Assembly: GCF_000226115.1 (NCBI RefSeq) | Contig: NC_016457.1 | Location: 3,906,001 to 3,970,000, forward strand | From: Thermothielavioides terrestris NRRL 8126 | Lineage: Eukaryota > Ascomycota > Sordariomycetes > Sordariales > Chaetomiaceae | Length of the DNA: 64,000 nucleotides | Reading direction: 5' to 3' | In this document: positions 10,129 to 21,647 of the stretch, piece by piece | Numbering within the stretch: the stretch's first letter is position 1 | How the letters are laid out: each line of letters starts with the position of its first letter | The notes under the pieces: model-generated | The model's database searches: none | The model's input: the letters and a program-made list of their open reading frames with translations, nothing else | What the model was told of the DNA's origin: nothing | Position numbers and translations under genes: made by a program

Positions 10129-11964
10129 ATGACCAGCGCCCTTCCGCCGGATCCCTGGAAAGCTCTCGGTATCGAGAGGAGTGCGGATAAGTCTGAGATT
10201 CGGTCTGCGTACAAGAAGCTTGTGCTGCAGTGCCACCCGGACAAGGTGCAAGACCCGACGCTTAAGGCCAAGAAGCAGGAGGAGTTTCAACAGGTGCAGC
10301 AGGCATACGAGCTGCTTATTGACGATGCCGAGAAGGCCAAGTACGAGCAGAAGCTCAAGCTCGCTGAGCTGCAGCGGGCTGCTACCAAGCTGCACCAGGA
10401 TGTGAAGCGCTCCCCCAACACCTCGGTCCCGCGCTCCTCGACGAAGTACACCACCTATGACATCCGGACCGCCGAGCCCACCTCGCGTTACAAGAGCTCT
10501 CCGTCCGGCGGGAAGGTGTACACACACTACACAGCCACGCACACTCGGTCGCACGAGGAGGTACCCTCTTCCCGAACTTATCCGCTGTATGAAGAGAGCG
10601 ACAAGCAGGCGCGGAGAGCTGCGAGCTACGAGAAGCCGTCCAAGAGGGATGAAGAGAGGCGCGAACGCGACAAGGAAGACCGCCGGCGTAGAAAAGAGGA
10701 AGAGGAATTCAGTAGGTTGAGAGAAAAGGAGCGGGATCGGGAGCGCGAAAAGGAGAGAGAAAAAGAGAGGGAAAAAGAGAGGGAAAAAGAGAGGGAAAAA
10801 GAGAGGGAAAAAGAGAGGGAAAGAGAGCGGGAAAGAGAGCGGGAAAGAGAGCGGGAAAAGGAGAAGGAGCGCGAGCTCCGCAGGGCCGAGAAGAAGCGGC
10901 TTGAGAAAGAGCGGGAGAAGGAACGTCGACGGGAAGCTGACGAGAAGGCGCGGCGGCACAGGCCCTACGTAGAACCCTACGCGGACGCCTACGTCGAGAT
11001 GCCCTACGTGGAGGAACTTTGGCTCGAGGACGAGAGGTACGTCTCGTCGCGGTCAGAGAAGAAGCGCTCGTCGAGCCGGAGACACGACGAGACGCGCGAC
11101 CAGGAACGGGAGCGCGACAAGTCAAGCTCGCGCCGAACCAGGTCTCCGCATCCGAGCAGCGACCGGAAGCACACAGACCTCTTTGCGCACGCCACGAATT
11201 ACGTGACCAGCTCTGGCAGCTCTCTGCCAGCAGAAAGGCACGCCTTCTGGAAGTCGCAGAGTTCGCCGGACTCGTACCTGACGCCTCCGGCGCCGACACC
11301 CCCGCCCGTCGACTTCGAGGAAGATAGCGTCCGACGCTCGTCTGCACGCGCCGCGGGTCGTCGCTCTTCCAACGATCCAGCGAGGTCTCGGGAGAAGCTG
11401 AAATACGACCTCGACGCCGCCTCGAGTCCCCGGCCGATTCCCACGCTCAAGCAATCTTACAGCTCACCGCCTCCGGCCCCTGAATCGCCTCCGCGCCTAA
11501 GCCGGTCACAGACCACGCACGAATCGTACAGCAGGACAGCAGTCCCGTCCCTACAACGGGCGCAGACGTGGGGCCAGGGCGTGGCTGTCGAGCGCGCCGC
11601 ACCCGACGTCTACGACGACTACGGGTCGGACGACGACCACGACCGGCGCCACCGGCGCAGCAGCCGCCGCACGCGCTCGCCCTCCTCGCCGGCCACGCAC
11701 CGGTACAAGGCCGAAGGCATCAAGACTTCCAAGCTGGACAGCTCGCAGTACGCCTACGGCGAGTCCCCGTCCTCGGCGCGCAGATATGCCGCCGACGTGC
11801 TTGACGACCGCGTCGCGCACTCGCCCTCGTCTACGACGTACGTGGGGACGCCCTTCCGGGTCAGGGAGTCGAAAGTCTACGGCCCGGCGGATGTCAAGTA
11901 TTCGGACTACGCCACGCCGTACTACTCCAGCCATGTGCATGAGGGGTATCCCCTCCCGGCATGA
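10129..11964 (+). CDS. J-domain (DnaJ/Hsp40-type) protein with long charged region
   Basis: Single exon, 611 residues; the start ATG has a good context (CTCAACCATGA). Residues 8 to about 75 form a J domain: DPWKALGIERSADKSEIRSA, then the diagnostic HPD at 36-38 and a closing helix EFQQVQQAYELLIDDAEKAK. J domains stimulate the ATPase of an Hsp70 partner. There is no Gly/Phe region, zinc finger or DnaJ C-terminal domain, so this is a class C J-protein. About residues 160-290 are a highly charged Arg/Glu/Lys segment built partly from a 12 bp DNA repeat; it should form a long single helix or stay disordered. The rest is rich in Ser, Arg, Tyr and Pro, including several RRxRSPS-type motifs like those of splicing-associated proteins. 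Its client and compartment cannot be read from the sequence; no signal or membrane segment is visible. Confidence 0.9.
   Translation: MTSALPPDPWKALGIERSADKSEIRSAYKKLVLQCHPDKVQDPTLKAKKQEEFQQVQQAYELLIDDAEKAKYEQKLKLAELQRAATKLHQDVKRSPNTSVPRSSTKYTTYDIRTAEPTSRYKSSPSGGKVYTHYTATHTRSHEEVPSSRTYPLYEESDKQARRAASYEKPSKRDEERRERDKEDRRRRKEEEEFSRLREKERDREREKEREKEREKEREKEREKEREKEREREREREREREREKEKERELRRAEKKRLEKEREKERRREADEKARRHRPYVEPYADAYVEMPYVEELWLEDERYVSSRSEKKRSSSRRHDETRDQERERDKSSSRRTRSPHPSSDRKHTDLFAHATNYVTSSGSSLPAERHAFWKSQSSPDSYLTPPAPTPPPVDFEEDSVRRSSARAAGRRSSNDPARSREKLKYDLDAASSPRPIPTLKQSYSSPPPAPESPPRLSRSQTTHESYSRTAVPSLQRAQTWGQGVAVERAAPDVYDDYGSDDDHDRRHRRSSRRTRSPSSPATHRYKAEGIKTSKLDSSQYAYGESPSSARRYAADVLDDRVAHSPSSTTYVGTPFRVRESKVYGPADVKYSDYATPYYSSHVHEGYPLPA
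10752..10860 (+). repeat. In-frame 12 bp tandem repeat (Arg-Glu-Lys-Glu)
   Basis: The unit GAGAGGGAAAAA repeats about five times and then drifts to GAGCGGGAAAGA copies. Because the unit is four codons long, copy-number changes keep the reading frame of the J-protein and only change the length of its charged helix. Confidence 0.85.
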
Positions 11965-13723
11965 GCGGCATTCCTTTTCTCTGTGCCCTGCAACACGGCA
12001 CGGCGAGGGCGATGATCCCGCTGTTTCTCATGCTCGGAATGTATTTCCGACCTGTCTTTGTTCCATTTCGTATAATCTTTAATGAGTGGATGATACGGTA
12101 AGCGCTGGGATGACAGGAATCTGATTTCCCCTCCGTGTGTTCCTTCCTGTCGCTGGCGTCCAGGGGCAAGGGGATCTATCAATCTGGGACGTTTTGGCGT
12201 TATTTGGGCGCTTTTTGGTTTTTCGTCTCGTTTAGTCTCTCACCTCCTGAGTTGTCTGTCTGGTTTTGTTCTGTTTTCGTGTTGGCTTGCTTTCCCTGCC
12301 CAACACCTCACCATGAGCGAACGAATGAACGACAGAACCACATGAGAAACGGAGTAACGGACCAGTTGCGCTTTTGCGGCTGGGTTACGTATCATGATGA
12401 CATGAGGTGCTTTTCCCTGTTTCGTTTTCTTCTGGCTTGGGAGGCGGCACGGCGTGGTTGGTGGCTAAGGTGGTCATGGCATTTTTTGGAGCGCGGGTGG
12501 GGGGTCAATCGAGCATTGGGATGGAAATGGCTTTTGGTGGGAGGATGGGGAAGAAAGGGACGAGTAACGGATATGGGCGGGAGGATGGGTGAGAAGCTTG
12601 GTCGAGAAGCAGGCGGGTGAGCAAAGCTCGGGAGCAAGACAGGCGGAGAAACCCCCCTCTCCTCCGTTTACTTCAGCAGCTGTTTGCTCTGCTTTGCTTT
12701 GTTTTGCTTTGCTTCCTGCTTCCCGGGCGTGGCGATCCTACGCCTGTCCTGCTCGGAGCATCGAGCATTGGAGTGGAATGCGGGATTGGAATGACGAAAT
12801 AGGAGCATCTCCCTCAGGATATCTTGGTTTGTTCCTTTTTCCTTGTTTGGGCCTTGTTTCTTGCTCTGCTGCGTCTTCCGCCTCCTGCATGTATCTACTT
12901 TGGCTGTGACGGGGCTGCGGGATGCCCCTTGTTACCTACATACAGAGAAAATGAAAAAGCTTTACAAATACAAGACAGATGATGCATAACCTTCCCGGTT
13001 TAGATTGGTATGTGCTGGTTTGTCGGAAGTTGGGCGTCTTAGTCGTGGTGACTAGTCGTGGTGACTGCTGTGGGCTCTGTTGCCCCAGTGCAAGTCCAAA
13101 TGGGAAAAATGATCCAGTCTGTTCGCCTGTCAGGGTGAAAGAAAGATTGAGGTATGGCTGTGAGCTGGGTTTGATTTCTATTCGGTAATGCAGGGCTTGT
13201 GTAGCAACATGTCTATATTCAAGCAAGCGTGTGTCCTGCGCCTCCCAGTCCCTCGTGGTGGCTGTTGTATTACCATTCATCGCTGTATATCCATCCATCC
13301 ATCTTGTTCGTAGGTGACGTAGATATGGGTGCTTCCCGGGACGGGTATGTGTCTGTCGAATCTCCTACAGGTAGGTATGCGCTCAATGGCAATGCACACA
13401 TTGCAAGCGATGCTCGCGGTGTCGCTGCGGCATCTCGGCTGGCAAGTCGGCTTCTTGGGACCGTCGGAGCCACCGTCAGCGTATGTATCATGTCCGGTCG
13501 AAACCGGGGTTATGGACGGGTTGAATCCCCCGTCTGAGTTGGGAGAGTTGTCTGCCTTCGCAACGCCCCATTCGGATGTGCCGGTCAAGTCGTGGTCAAG
13601 CGCAGCGCAACTGAGTGGTTCCCTCACGACCCCTTTCTTTCTGGGGGATTGGGCCGGTGCATGCCAAATGCCACAACACGGTCTCGTTTTGGAAGAGGCA
13701 AGCGCAGACTGGGTCCCGCTGCT
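11965..13723. other. Convergent intergenic region, 3' UTRs
   Basis: This region lies between the stop of the J-protein (+) and the stop of the sterol acyltransferase (-), so both 3' UTRs fall here. It is T/G-rich on the plus strand, with several short purine and pyrimidine runs and a short CATC repeat near 13291-13303. I see no gene. Confidence 0.5.
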
Positions 13724-15586
13724 TCATACCAGGACGTAGAGCGAGCAGATCTGCAGGACAAGCAAGATGTCAGCCACGGAAGTTGTCCCATGAATGGAAG
13801 AGACCACGCGGGTTTACTTACCAAGCTCAGGCCCAGGATCATGCTGCACCAGAAGCAGACGTTGTTGAGAGTCTTGCGGCCTCTGACCCACTTCGTCCGC
13901 TGCAGCATGACGATGGGGAGCTGCAGCATCTGGCACACGAAGCCGTAGCCGCGCAGCTTCTTGGTGATGCAGGCCATGACGATCTCGTGGCCGACGGCGC
14001 TGATCAGGAAGGTGATGACGGTGGCGTTGGCCTTGCCGATGTGGGGGCGGCTGGCGCTGTAGACGTGGCGGCGGAGGAAGCTGTAGACGGGCACGTTCCA
14101 CTCGCGCGAGAACTCCATCCAGTCGGTGCTGTTCCACCAGTCGCTGTAGAAGTGGCGGTCGGCGAAGCGCGTGAGCTCGGCGAAGGCGCCGAGCACGTAC
14201 TCGAAGATGACGAAGAAGACGAGCAGGAAGGTCAGCATGAAGGGGAAGAGCAGCCAGGAGATGGTCTCGGCGAGGACGAGGAGCACCTCGAGGGCCGTCA
14301 GCGGCGAGTCGGCGCTCCTCAGCGACGGGTCCAGTCGCTGAGAGGCGTCGACCAGGGCCGGCAGGATGAACTCCTCCGAGATGACGGTCAGGAGGAAGAT
14401 GCAGCCAAAGACGGCGACGATCTTGGAAAAGAGGCTCTGCCAGTCAATGCGGTCATTGCGCGGGTACTCAATCTCGTAGCAGAGGGTCGGGCAGCAAAGG
14501 TAGTCGAAATAGTTTGCCCACGTCAAGTTCGCGGGATAAGTGATGTTGCCGATGGGGCTGGTCAGCTCTCGTGCCAAATCCTCGCGCAACTGGGCGACCT
14601 CATCGGCATCCCCGAGGCCGCCGTCCGCACCCTTGCCTTTTCCCCTCGCTTCGGCTCTGTTGGGGCTGACCGTCGTGCCCATGGGGTTGTCCGCGGACGG
14701 GTAGATATAGGCCGGTGCACGCGATGCAGTGGCGGGATCGTCGAGGGCACGCAACCTCTTCTCTGTCTCGCTCAAGTGGCCGTTGTAGAAGACATACGAA
14801 TGCATCTTCATCAGCAGAACCATGGTGTGGAGCAGCAAGAAGACCTGGGCGGTCCACGTCCAGTCCAGCAGGAAAGGCACGGCTATCCAAACCGCCAGCC
14901 ACACGACTTGATAGACGCTCATGATGGCCATGCCCCCCTTTGCCCACGTCAGTGGGCTCTCTGCCGAGGCAGCGCGGAAGATCCTGTGCAGAGGCAGAGA
15001 AACAGCAGTGCTCGCGACCATCAGAAAGTCGGCAATGGCCAGGTGCCACAGCTTGACGGTGAACAGGCTCCAGATCTCGACGCGGAGCGGATATCCCGTA
15101 TCCTTGATATTGCGTAGCATGGTAGTGATGGCCATGATGGCCAGGCCGATCCAGAAGAGGTTGAAGAAGCCATGAAAGTCGCGATAGTCGCTGTTGGGGT
15201 CGAAATGAGAAACACGGCTCGCGAACTCAATGGTCGGGAAGATGCGACGGCGTCGCTCGGCGCGCACCTGTTTGCGGGCCGTCGAGAGGGATTTGACCGA
15301 GGGGGGTGCATCGACGGGAACGGGCGTCGAGCGGCCACTGCAAAAGCACGCAGGAGTGAGTGAGTCTGATTGCCCTCTTCCACGGAAAACAGGGTAGCTC
15401 GACGTATTCTCAGCCTGCCTACCTCGTCGTCTCCGTGACATGGCCATTGCTGGGGGTTTCGAGCGTGCCGTTGGGCTCGGAGGTACTGCTGATATGAGAC
15501 AGTTGGGAATGGATGGGCTTCCGGGGCCGGGGCCGCACAACGTGGTCGCCGGGACCGTCCGAGACATCGGCCGACGTGGACGCCAT
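13724..15586 (-). CDS. Sterol O-acyltransferase (ARE/ACAT-type MBOAT enzyme)
   Basis: Three exons: 15586-15423, 15337-13822 and 13750-13724, giving 568 residues. Introns are 85 bp (GTAGGC...TTGCAG) and 71 bp (a perfect GTAAGT donor, CTGAC branch, CTGCAG). The last exon supplies only ICSLYVLV and the stop, which matches the usual family end. The enzyme transfers a fatty acyl group from acyl-CoA to sterol (or possibly diacylglycerol), making neutral lipid for storage droplets, in the ER membrane. It has a hydrophilic Ser/Pro/Arg-rich N-terminus of about 110 residues, then several membrane segments, the hallmark FYSDWWN near residue 450, and the catalytic His of SAVGHEIVMA near 505. The start at 15586 (GCCATGG) is preferred over an in-frame upstream ATG at 15652. 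Sterol versus diacylglycerol preference is not certain from sequence alone. Confidence 0.9.
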
Positions 15587-17671
15587 GGCGAACGCGAGTC
15601 GGTGGGAGTGAGTGATGCGGGACAGCAACCACTGAGGTATCCTTATCAACAACCTTCTTCCCCGCTTACGCCGTCCTGCTTTGCGAATCCAACGCTGGAA
15701 TAAATAGTTGCCGGCAGCCAGGATTCCTGCTCACTGCTTACTGCTCACTGCCTCCGGAGTTCGGACTCAGTAGTCGCAAAGCGGTGTCGCACTCGCAACG
15801 TCAGATGAACTCGGGGGCTAGTTCGGTATGAGCCGGCTGAATCACTCTCGGAAAGGATGCTGAATTGATGGCGGGATTCCGCGAGCCAATGCCACTACAC
15901 GCTGGGTCTCGAGGGTTAATCGACGGCCATGGCTTTCATTCTCCCACAGCAAGGTGCTGCTCAACAGCCACGGGGCGGAGGGTGAGCACTGCGCATCTCT
16001 TTTTTTCTGGCAGAAAAGGTTGCATTCCAGGCTCCAATTTCCATCTCTGACCAACGATCGGCCTCGGCAGGTGTCAAGTCGCTTCAGCTTCAACCCAAGT
16101 GCGAAGCTCACTTAAGATAACTACGTCACTGCCACGTGACCTGGCTGGAGCCGGACAGGGGACGCGAGCCTCCTCCAGGACCCAATTTGAACTGAACGTT
16201 ACTGTGGAGTTCGCAGGATGGACGCCCTTCGCCCACGCAGACGCTGCGGGTGCCTCGGACAATTCGCAGGGGCAATGAGCGCTCTCGCCCGACGACCGTT
16301 TCTTAGCACAGCACACGGCCACTGCATTGAGGCACCATTGAGGCACATACGCTGTACTGGAGTCTCTTTCTCGGGGAGCACCGCCCGCTCCTGAATCTTA
16401 AAGACTTGCATCGAGGCAGTGCACTCAACCGCCCGATACCCGGTTGTGCCACACACGTTGTCAAGCCGCAAAGTCGTTTGTGTGACAGCCGGGATCATCG
16501 TCACCGAAGGCGACCAATTGCTGTCGAGCGTTGGCCATCGTGGTGTTGCGGGGTTCAGCGAGCGGTTGCATGCCAGACGGATATCCTGACCCCTTTTCTT
16601 CAATTTTTATTTTTGCACATGCGAGTCCGTCGACTGGGGATGAAAGAGTCGCCACCATACTTGACTGCCTGTAGAGCAGCTAATCCAAGGTAAGAAACAG
16701 GTGAGCAGCTCTGTACACAGCTCTTTCAAGATGTGCACCAATGCATTGCAGAGTGTTCGGCATGAGCCTGGATGATGGGCGATGCTTCAATGGCACACGA
16801 ACCACCTAAAATTGGGCGGGCCAAAGCGAGACGGCGCGGAATGCGCCAGCCGATTGTTCTCTGCTAATCTTGGCGATGGGGGTCGTCGGTGCTTCTTTGA
16901 GCCTCTGATTCCCAAAGCTGGACTCGGGGCTTCGTTGCTCTTTATCAGTTTGCCCGTTTTGTCCGAGTATGTGACTCCCGGGTGCTGCATTGTTGGAGGC
17001 GGCAGCTTAAGATCCGACGGAAGCCGTCCATGCCCCAATTCCTTCCTCGTTGCCCATGCATTGGACAATATCTGGTTACAGAAAACTATTCGAGTGTGCA
17101 GGTTACAGCAGAGTCAACGTTGCGTCGGATCCTGCTTGCTGTTACAAGCGCCCCCATCGTGTTCGGCCCACACGCTGCAAGTTACAACCTACGCTACCTT
17201 CCCTACAACAGTGCACCGTAACACAGATATAACCAGCCTTTGCCGGCGGCGAACCTCCACCCCACCCTACCTACGCTAGGTAGTGTAGGTCCAGTTGCGA
17301 CTGCCAATTGAAACCCAGGTGCGTGCGCCAGTTATCGCTCTTGAAGCGAAAATTTGATCTGCGTTCCCGGCTTGTGTCGGAGTCCTCCGTCCCGGTAAGT
17401 ACCGTACCTAATCTCGTTGCCTCAACGTTATCTGCTTCAGACAGCAAGTGCATTTTTGAAAATTTGGCCCCACTTGCCGCTCATGGTAGCGCAACGCACC
17501 GCAGCGCGCCAAGGCTGCGCCATCAGGCCCACCAGAAATCAGGGCCCTGGGCAAGACACTGCACGGGCGTCGTTGCAACCTGCTGCAACCGCGCAGCGTC
17601 TGCGTCACGCCGCCCCGGCGAGGTCCCGTCCTCGACACCAATCTACCAATGCTTGGCATCCTGCTGCCTTG
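15587..17671. other. Divergent intergenic region, no gene seen
   Basis: This is the shared upstream region of the sterol acyltransferase (-) and the kinase at 17672 (+). Short open frames on both strands carry no recognisable features. A perfect CCTACC/CTACGCTAGGTAG inverted motif near 17266-17284 is short and of unknown meaning. Confidence 0.45.
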
Positions 17672-20022
17672 ATGTCGACTGCAAGCGCAGCCATGTCCCC
17701 AACCCCTCTGCAGCACCAACCATCCAGTTTCTCCTCTGCCGGACGCGACGACGACCCCAGCGGCCACAATGCGCACTTCGTGGACGCATCAGCAGCGGCT
17801 GCGATAGCCGCTGCCGCCGAGGCCGTCAACCGGTGCAATGCGCAGGCGAACGCGGCCATCGACATCACCTCCTCTGACCTGTCTCACCCTCCAGGTTCCA
17901 CCGCATTGTCCGCGAGCCCCATCCAGTTCCGCTCCTATACCATTGCGCCGTCGCCGCCCGCGCCCGCGCCCGCGCCGTCCTCCGGGCCTCCCCCCAAATC
18001 TCCGCCGGCCGTGCCCCAGGATCCGGCCCCCGAGCACTCGAGCCACCTCACCCAGTCCCCCGAGTTCCTGCCCTACGCCCTACAGACGGATCTCCAGCCA
18101 GTCCTGCCCCTCATCCCGCATTCGACGCCAGCCAAGTCTCCGAGACGCCCGGCCCTGAGCCTGCAACACAAGTCCTCGGCCCAGTCCCTGCGACCCGTCT
18201 CAAGAACGCCCAGCCTCAAGACCGGCAGCATCTACGGTGCCTTCGGCTCTGCCTCGGCCGCCAGCTCCACCGTTCCGAGCCCGGTCATTTCCGCCATGGG
18301 GGACGTCACCCCTCTTCCTTCGCCCTTGCTGTCAAGCGACTCGCCGGGGCCGTGGAGACAGCTGGCCAGGCGGACGTCGCAAGAAGCCGTGCCTCCCACC
18401 TCAGAGTCAGCCAAGGGCGAGCCGACTGGTTCTGCAACCGATTCGAAGAGTCCGAGCAAGGCATACGAAGCACTCACGTCATGGCCCGGTCCAGGTGACG
18501 GCGCCAGTCGAGACAACGACGGCGGCCTCGCCAAGCCTCCAATACCGCACACTAGGAATCGAAGCATCAGCGAGTACATCCCGGACCCCATGCTGATACC
18601 GAAGCGCATGTCGACTGTGTCCGGCATCCGTACCAAGCCCGAGATCCAGGCCGTGGCGGAGACACACATGCGCCGAGAGCCCCACCTCTCCGAGGCGAGA
18701 GGCCTGACGCCCGTCGAGAAGCCACCGACGCCGCCTCCGAGCGAGTCGTCGCTGAGCGCCGCGGACTCATCGTCGGCCGCCGGCTCCGGGTCCAGCACCC
18801 GCAGCAAACAGTCACGGGCCGAGTTCTTCGAGGCCTATGGTCGCTACGACAAGAAGCGCCGGCGTTGGCGCGCCATCAGGGTGCTTGGCCAGGGCACCTT
18901 CAGCCAAGTCTACCTGGCCACGAGCCAAACGTCAGCTTCGCCGCCCGACGACGAGGACTGCAGCCCAGGCAGCTGTTCACAGCTCCAGGAATCCCTAGGC
19001 GGACGCCGATCCCTGGTAGCTGTCAAGGTTTGCGAGCACGGCCCCCGCGGCGGCGCGTCCGAGGACCGCATCGAGATGAGCCTCAAGCGAGAGCTCGAAA
19101 TTATGCAGAGCATACGCCATCCCTCGCTCGTGCACCTCAAGGCCTGGAATATCGAGCCAAGCCGGGCCATCCTCGTGCTCAGCTACTGTCCCGGCGGAGA
19201 CCTTTTTGACGTCGCCACCCGCCATCGCGACCTGCTCACGCCCGCCCTCATACGGCGCATATTTTCCGAGCTGGTCGGCGCCGTCACCTACCTCCACGCG
19301 CAAAACGTGGTGCACCGGGATATCAAACTAGAGAGTGAGCCATCTCCCCTCCCCAACCCCCCAATTTCTGACCGTTTCCAGATGTCTTGGTAAACCTCCC
19401 CCCCTCCGAACTCTCGACGATCCCGTCCACCAACTGGACCACCTACCCGCACTCGGTCATCACGCTCACCGACCTGGGCCTCTCGCGGCGCATCGCGCCG
19501 GACGAGAAGCTCGAGACGCGCTGCGGCTCCGACGACTATGCCGCGCCCGAGGTCATCATGGGCCAACCCTACGACGGCCGCGCCACCGACGCCTGGTCGC
19601 TCGGCGTGCTGCTGTACGCCCTGCTCGAGGCCCGCCTGCCCTTCGACCCGCCCCCGTGTGGCGGGCCCGCCGCCGCCGCCCTCGGCCTCGGCCTCGGCCC
19701 CGACCGCCACGCCGTGCAGGTCCGCATGCGCAGCCGCACCAGCCACCGCATCGCCCGCGTCGAGTGGCGCTGGTTCGAGTACGGCGTCTCCCCCGAGCGC
19801 GACGGCGAGGGCGAGGGCGAGCACGAGGCCGACGTCCGCCGCTTCGACGCCAAGGGCCTGCGCGGCGCCATGGAGGTCGTCGAGGGCCTGCTCAAGCGCG
19901 CCCGCAGTCGCTGGCCCCTGGCCCGGGTCGCCGAGACCGAGTGGGTCAGCGGCGGCGTGTGCGTCGAGGGCGGCGGCGGCATCCGGTTCAGGGAGGAGGA
20001 GGAGGGCGAGGAGGTCTCGTGA
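17672..20022 (+). CDS. Serine/threonine protein kinase with long disordered N-terminus
   Basis: Two exons, 17672-19334 and 19382-20022, split by a 47 bp intron (GTGAGC...TTCCAG) inside the catalytic loop; splicing turns KLE plus VLVNLP into the canonical HRDIKLEN. The protein has 767 residues. Residues 1 to about 390 are Ser/Pro/Ala-rich and probably disordered. The kinase domain starts near 400: glycine loop GQGTFSQV, VAVKV lysine, HRDIKLEN (H548), then TDLGLS, so the metal-binding motif is DLG (D585) instead of DFG, and CGSDDYAAPEV for the activation segment. All catalytic residues are present, so it should be active. The overall look is CAMK-like, and a C-terminal acidic extension follows. 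I cannot assign an ortholog. The start could also be the ATG at 17693, which has the better context, or an in-frame ATG at 17483. Confidence 0.86.
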
Positions 20023-20590
20023 CCTTTCTTTCTCTCTTCTCTTCTTTTTCTTCTGCTTCTTCCCTCCTTTGGTTGGGTTGGGTCCAGTTCTTGCTTTGGC
20101 GCCCGCCCCGCGTCGGCGCCGACGTGGAAAGGCGACCGGCCGGGCGGGCGCGAGGTGAGTGGGGTGATGATGATGATGACGATTGAGAGGCTGACGTTGA
20201 CCTGCTGCGGGACGTAATTGGGATGGGATGGGATGGCTTACGCTTCACGGGCAGACTTTTACACGTGGGAGAGGGTCGGTTTTAGAAGGTTGCGGGAGGA
20301 GGTAGTCTGCTGCGGACGTTGATTCTCATGGCATGGCGAGACTCTGGACGGCGGTGACCTGGTTGACCTGGGTCTGACATAAGGGAAGGACGGTTCCCCA
20401 TCATAACCTGATTCATTTTTCTCTTTTTTCTTCCTTTCTTGCTCTTGATGGGGAGCATGTCTTATCGCCCGACAGATTGTTGTTGTTGTTTGTCTGTCCG
20501 GATCGCCCTTGCCGATTAGGAACCGCACAGCTTACTTGCCTTACTCTACCTATTCGTTTCCACTTGTAGCATATTTCCTTTCTACTTTGC

Positions 20591-20660
<70 letters not shown>

Positions 20661-21647
20661 CTGTTTTTCTTTTCCCTTTTTCCCCTCTCCTGTTTTGTTT
20701 TCCCCTCACTGATGATAATGATACAAGAGCAAGAACGAAGATGAAGACGAAGACGGAAAGAGGCGGGCAGAAGACGCAGAGGAAAGAGAAAATTGGGTTC
20801 TTGGGGAAAACCAACGATGGTGTCGGCGTTTGGCGTTACCATGTACGCTATATCTTGTAAGAATTTGCACTTATTCCCTTCTCCTTTTTTCCGGAGAAGG
20901 AGGGGGATGCCAGGGACGCTCTGTTGGGCATCAATTGCATCAGTAGTTAACTTCTTGACTTATATATACATGTCATACTTCCCTCTTCCTTGGCCTGCTG
21001 CTGTATAAGTACTGCCTTGCGTAGCTTGCCGTCGTATGCGCTCATATACTTCCACTCCGGTTCTGTTTGCCCAAGCTGGCGAGGACTTGTGTTCTCGAGT
21101 CGATTTACATTCAGAACTCGTCAAAGGTGAATTATGAGCGGGAAGCGGAATCTCCTCCCAAGACATGGCAAGAGGTGCAGCAGCTGTTGGTTGATCTAAA
21201 CGAAAGCTCCACCGTTAACGGCAATTCCAAACCTCTCACCCCAACAACACTGGCTACATTCCTCACCAATTCCAGTTGTATCATACATAGGGTTTGAAGG
21301 GCGCTGGGCCGGCCGGCACATCTCAGAGAGTCTGATCTCCATACTGACGGCAGCAACTGGCTGGTTGAGTTCAAACACTAGCGGGCCTCACCTAGCATGC
21401 ACGATCAAACCCTCAGAAGGGAGCGTAAAATCAGACGCTCATTCCATCTACCCGATGTAATTGTGTCTACGTCAAGATCATGGTCACCCCAGTCCTAGAC
21501 TAAAGTTACAGAGCAACAAAGCCGCAAGGGAAATAGGCGAGGCCGAGGAAGCGACGATGCAGATGGGTAACTAAAGTGCCATAAAAAAAGGAAGACCGCT
21601 TAACTCCGATTCCCAATCCGGTTTTCCATTCCCAGTCATGTCATCAT
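20023..21647. other. Convergent intergenic region with long T tract
   Basis: The region lies between the stops of the kinase (+) and Hsp90 (-) and should contain both 3' UTRs. It contains the 49-T homopolymer listed separately and T-rich runs just after the kinase stop. No protein-like frame is visible. Confidence 0.5.
20612..20660 (+). repeat. 49 bp T homopolymer
   Basis: An uninterrupted T run follows several CTTTT units. On the minus strand it is a poly-A tract lying beyond the Hsp90 3' end, and on the plus strand it lies about 590 bp beyond the kinase stop. Its length may be inexact, since homopolymers this long are prone to sequencing error. Confidence 0.85.

Noticed and set aside
13615..15117. 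500-codon plus-strand frame
   Set aside because: It is antisense to the sterol acyltransferase exon and Glu/Ala/Val-rich by mirror codon bias.
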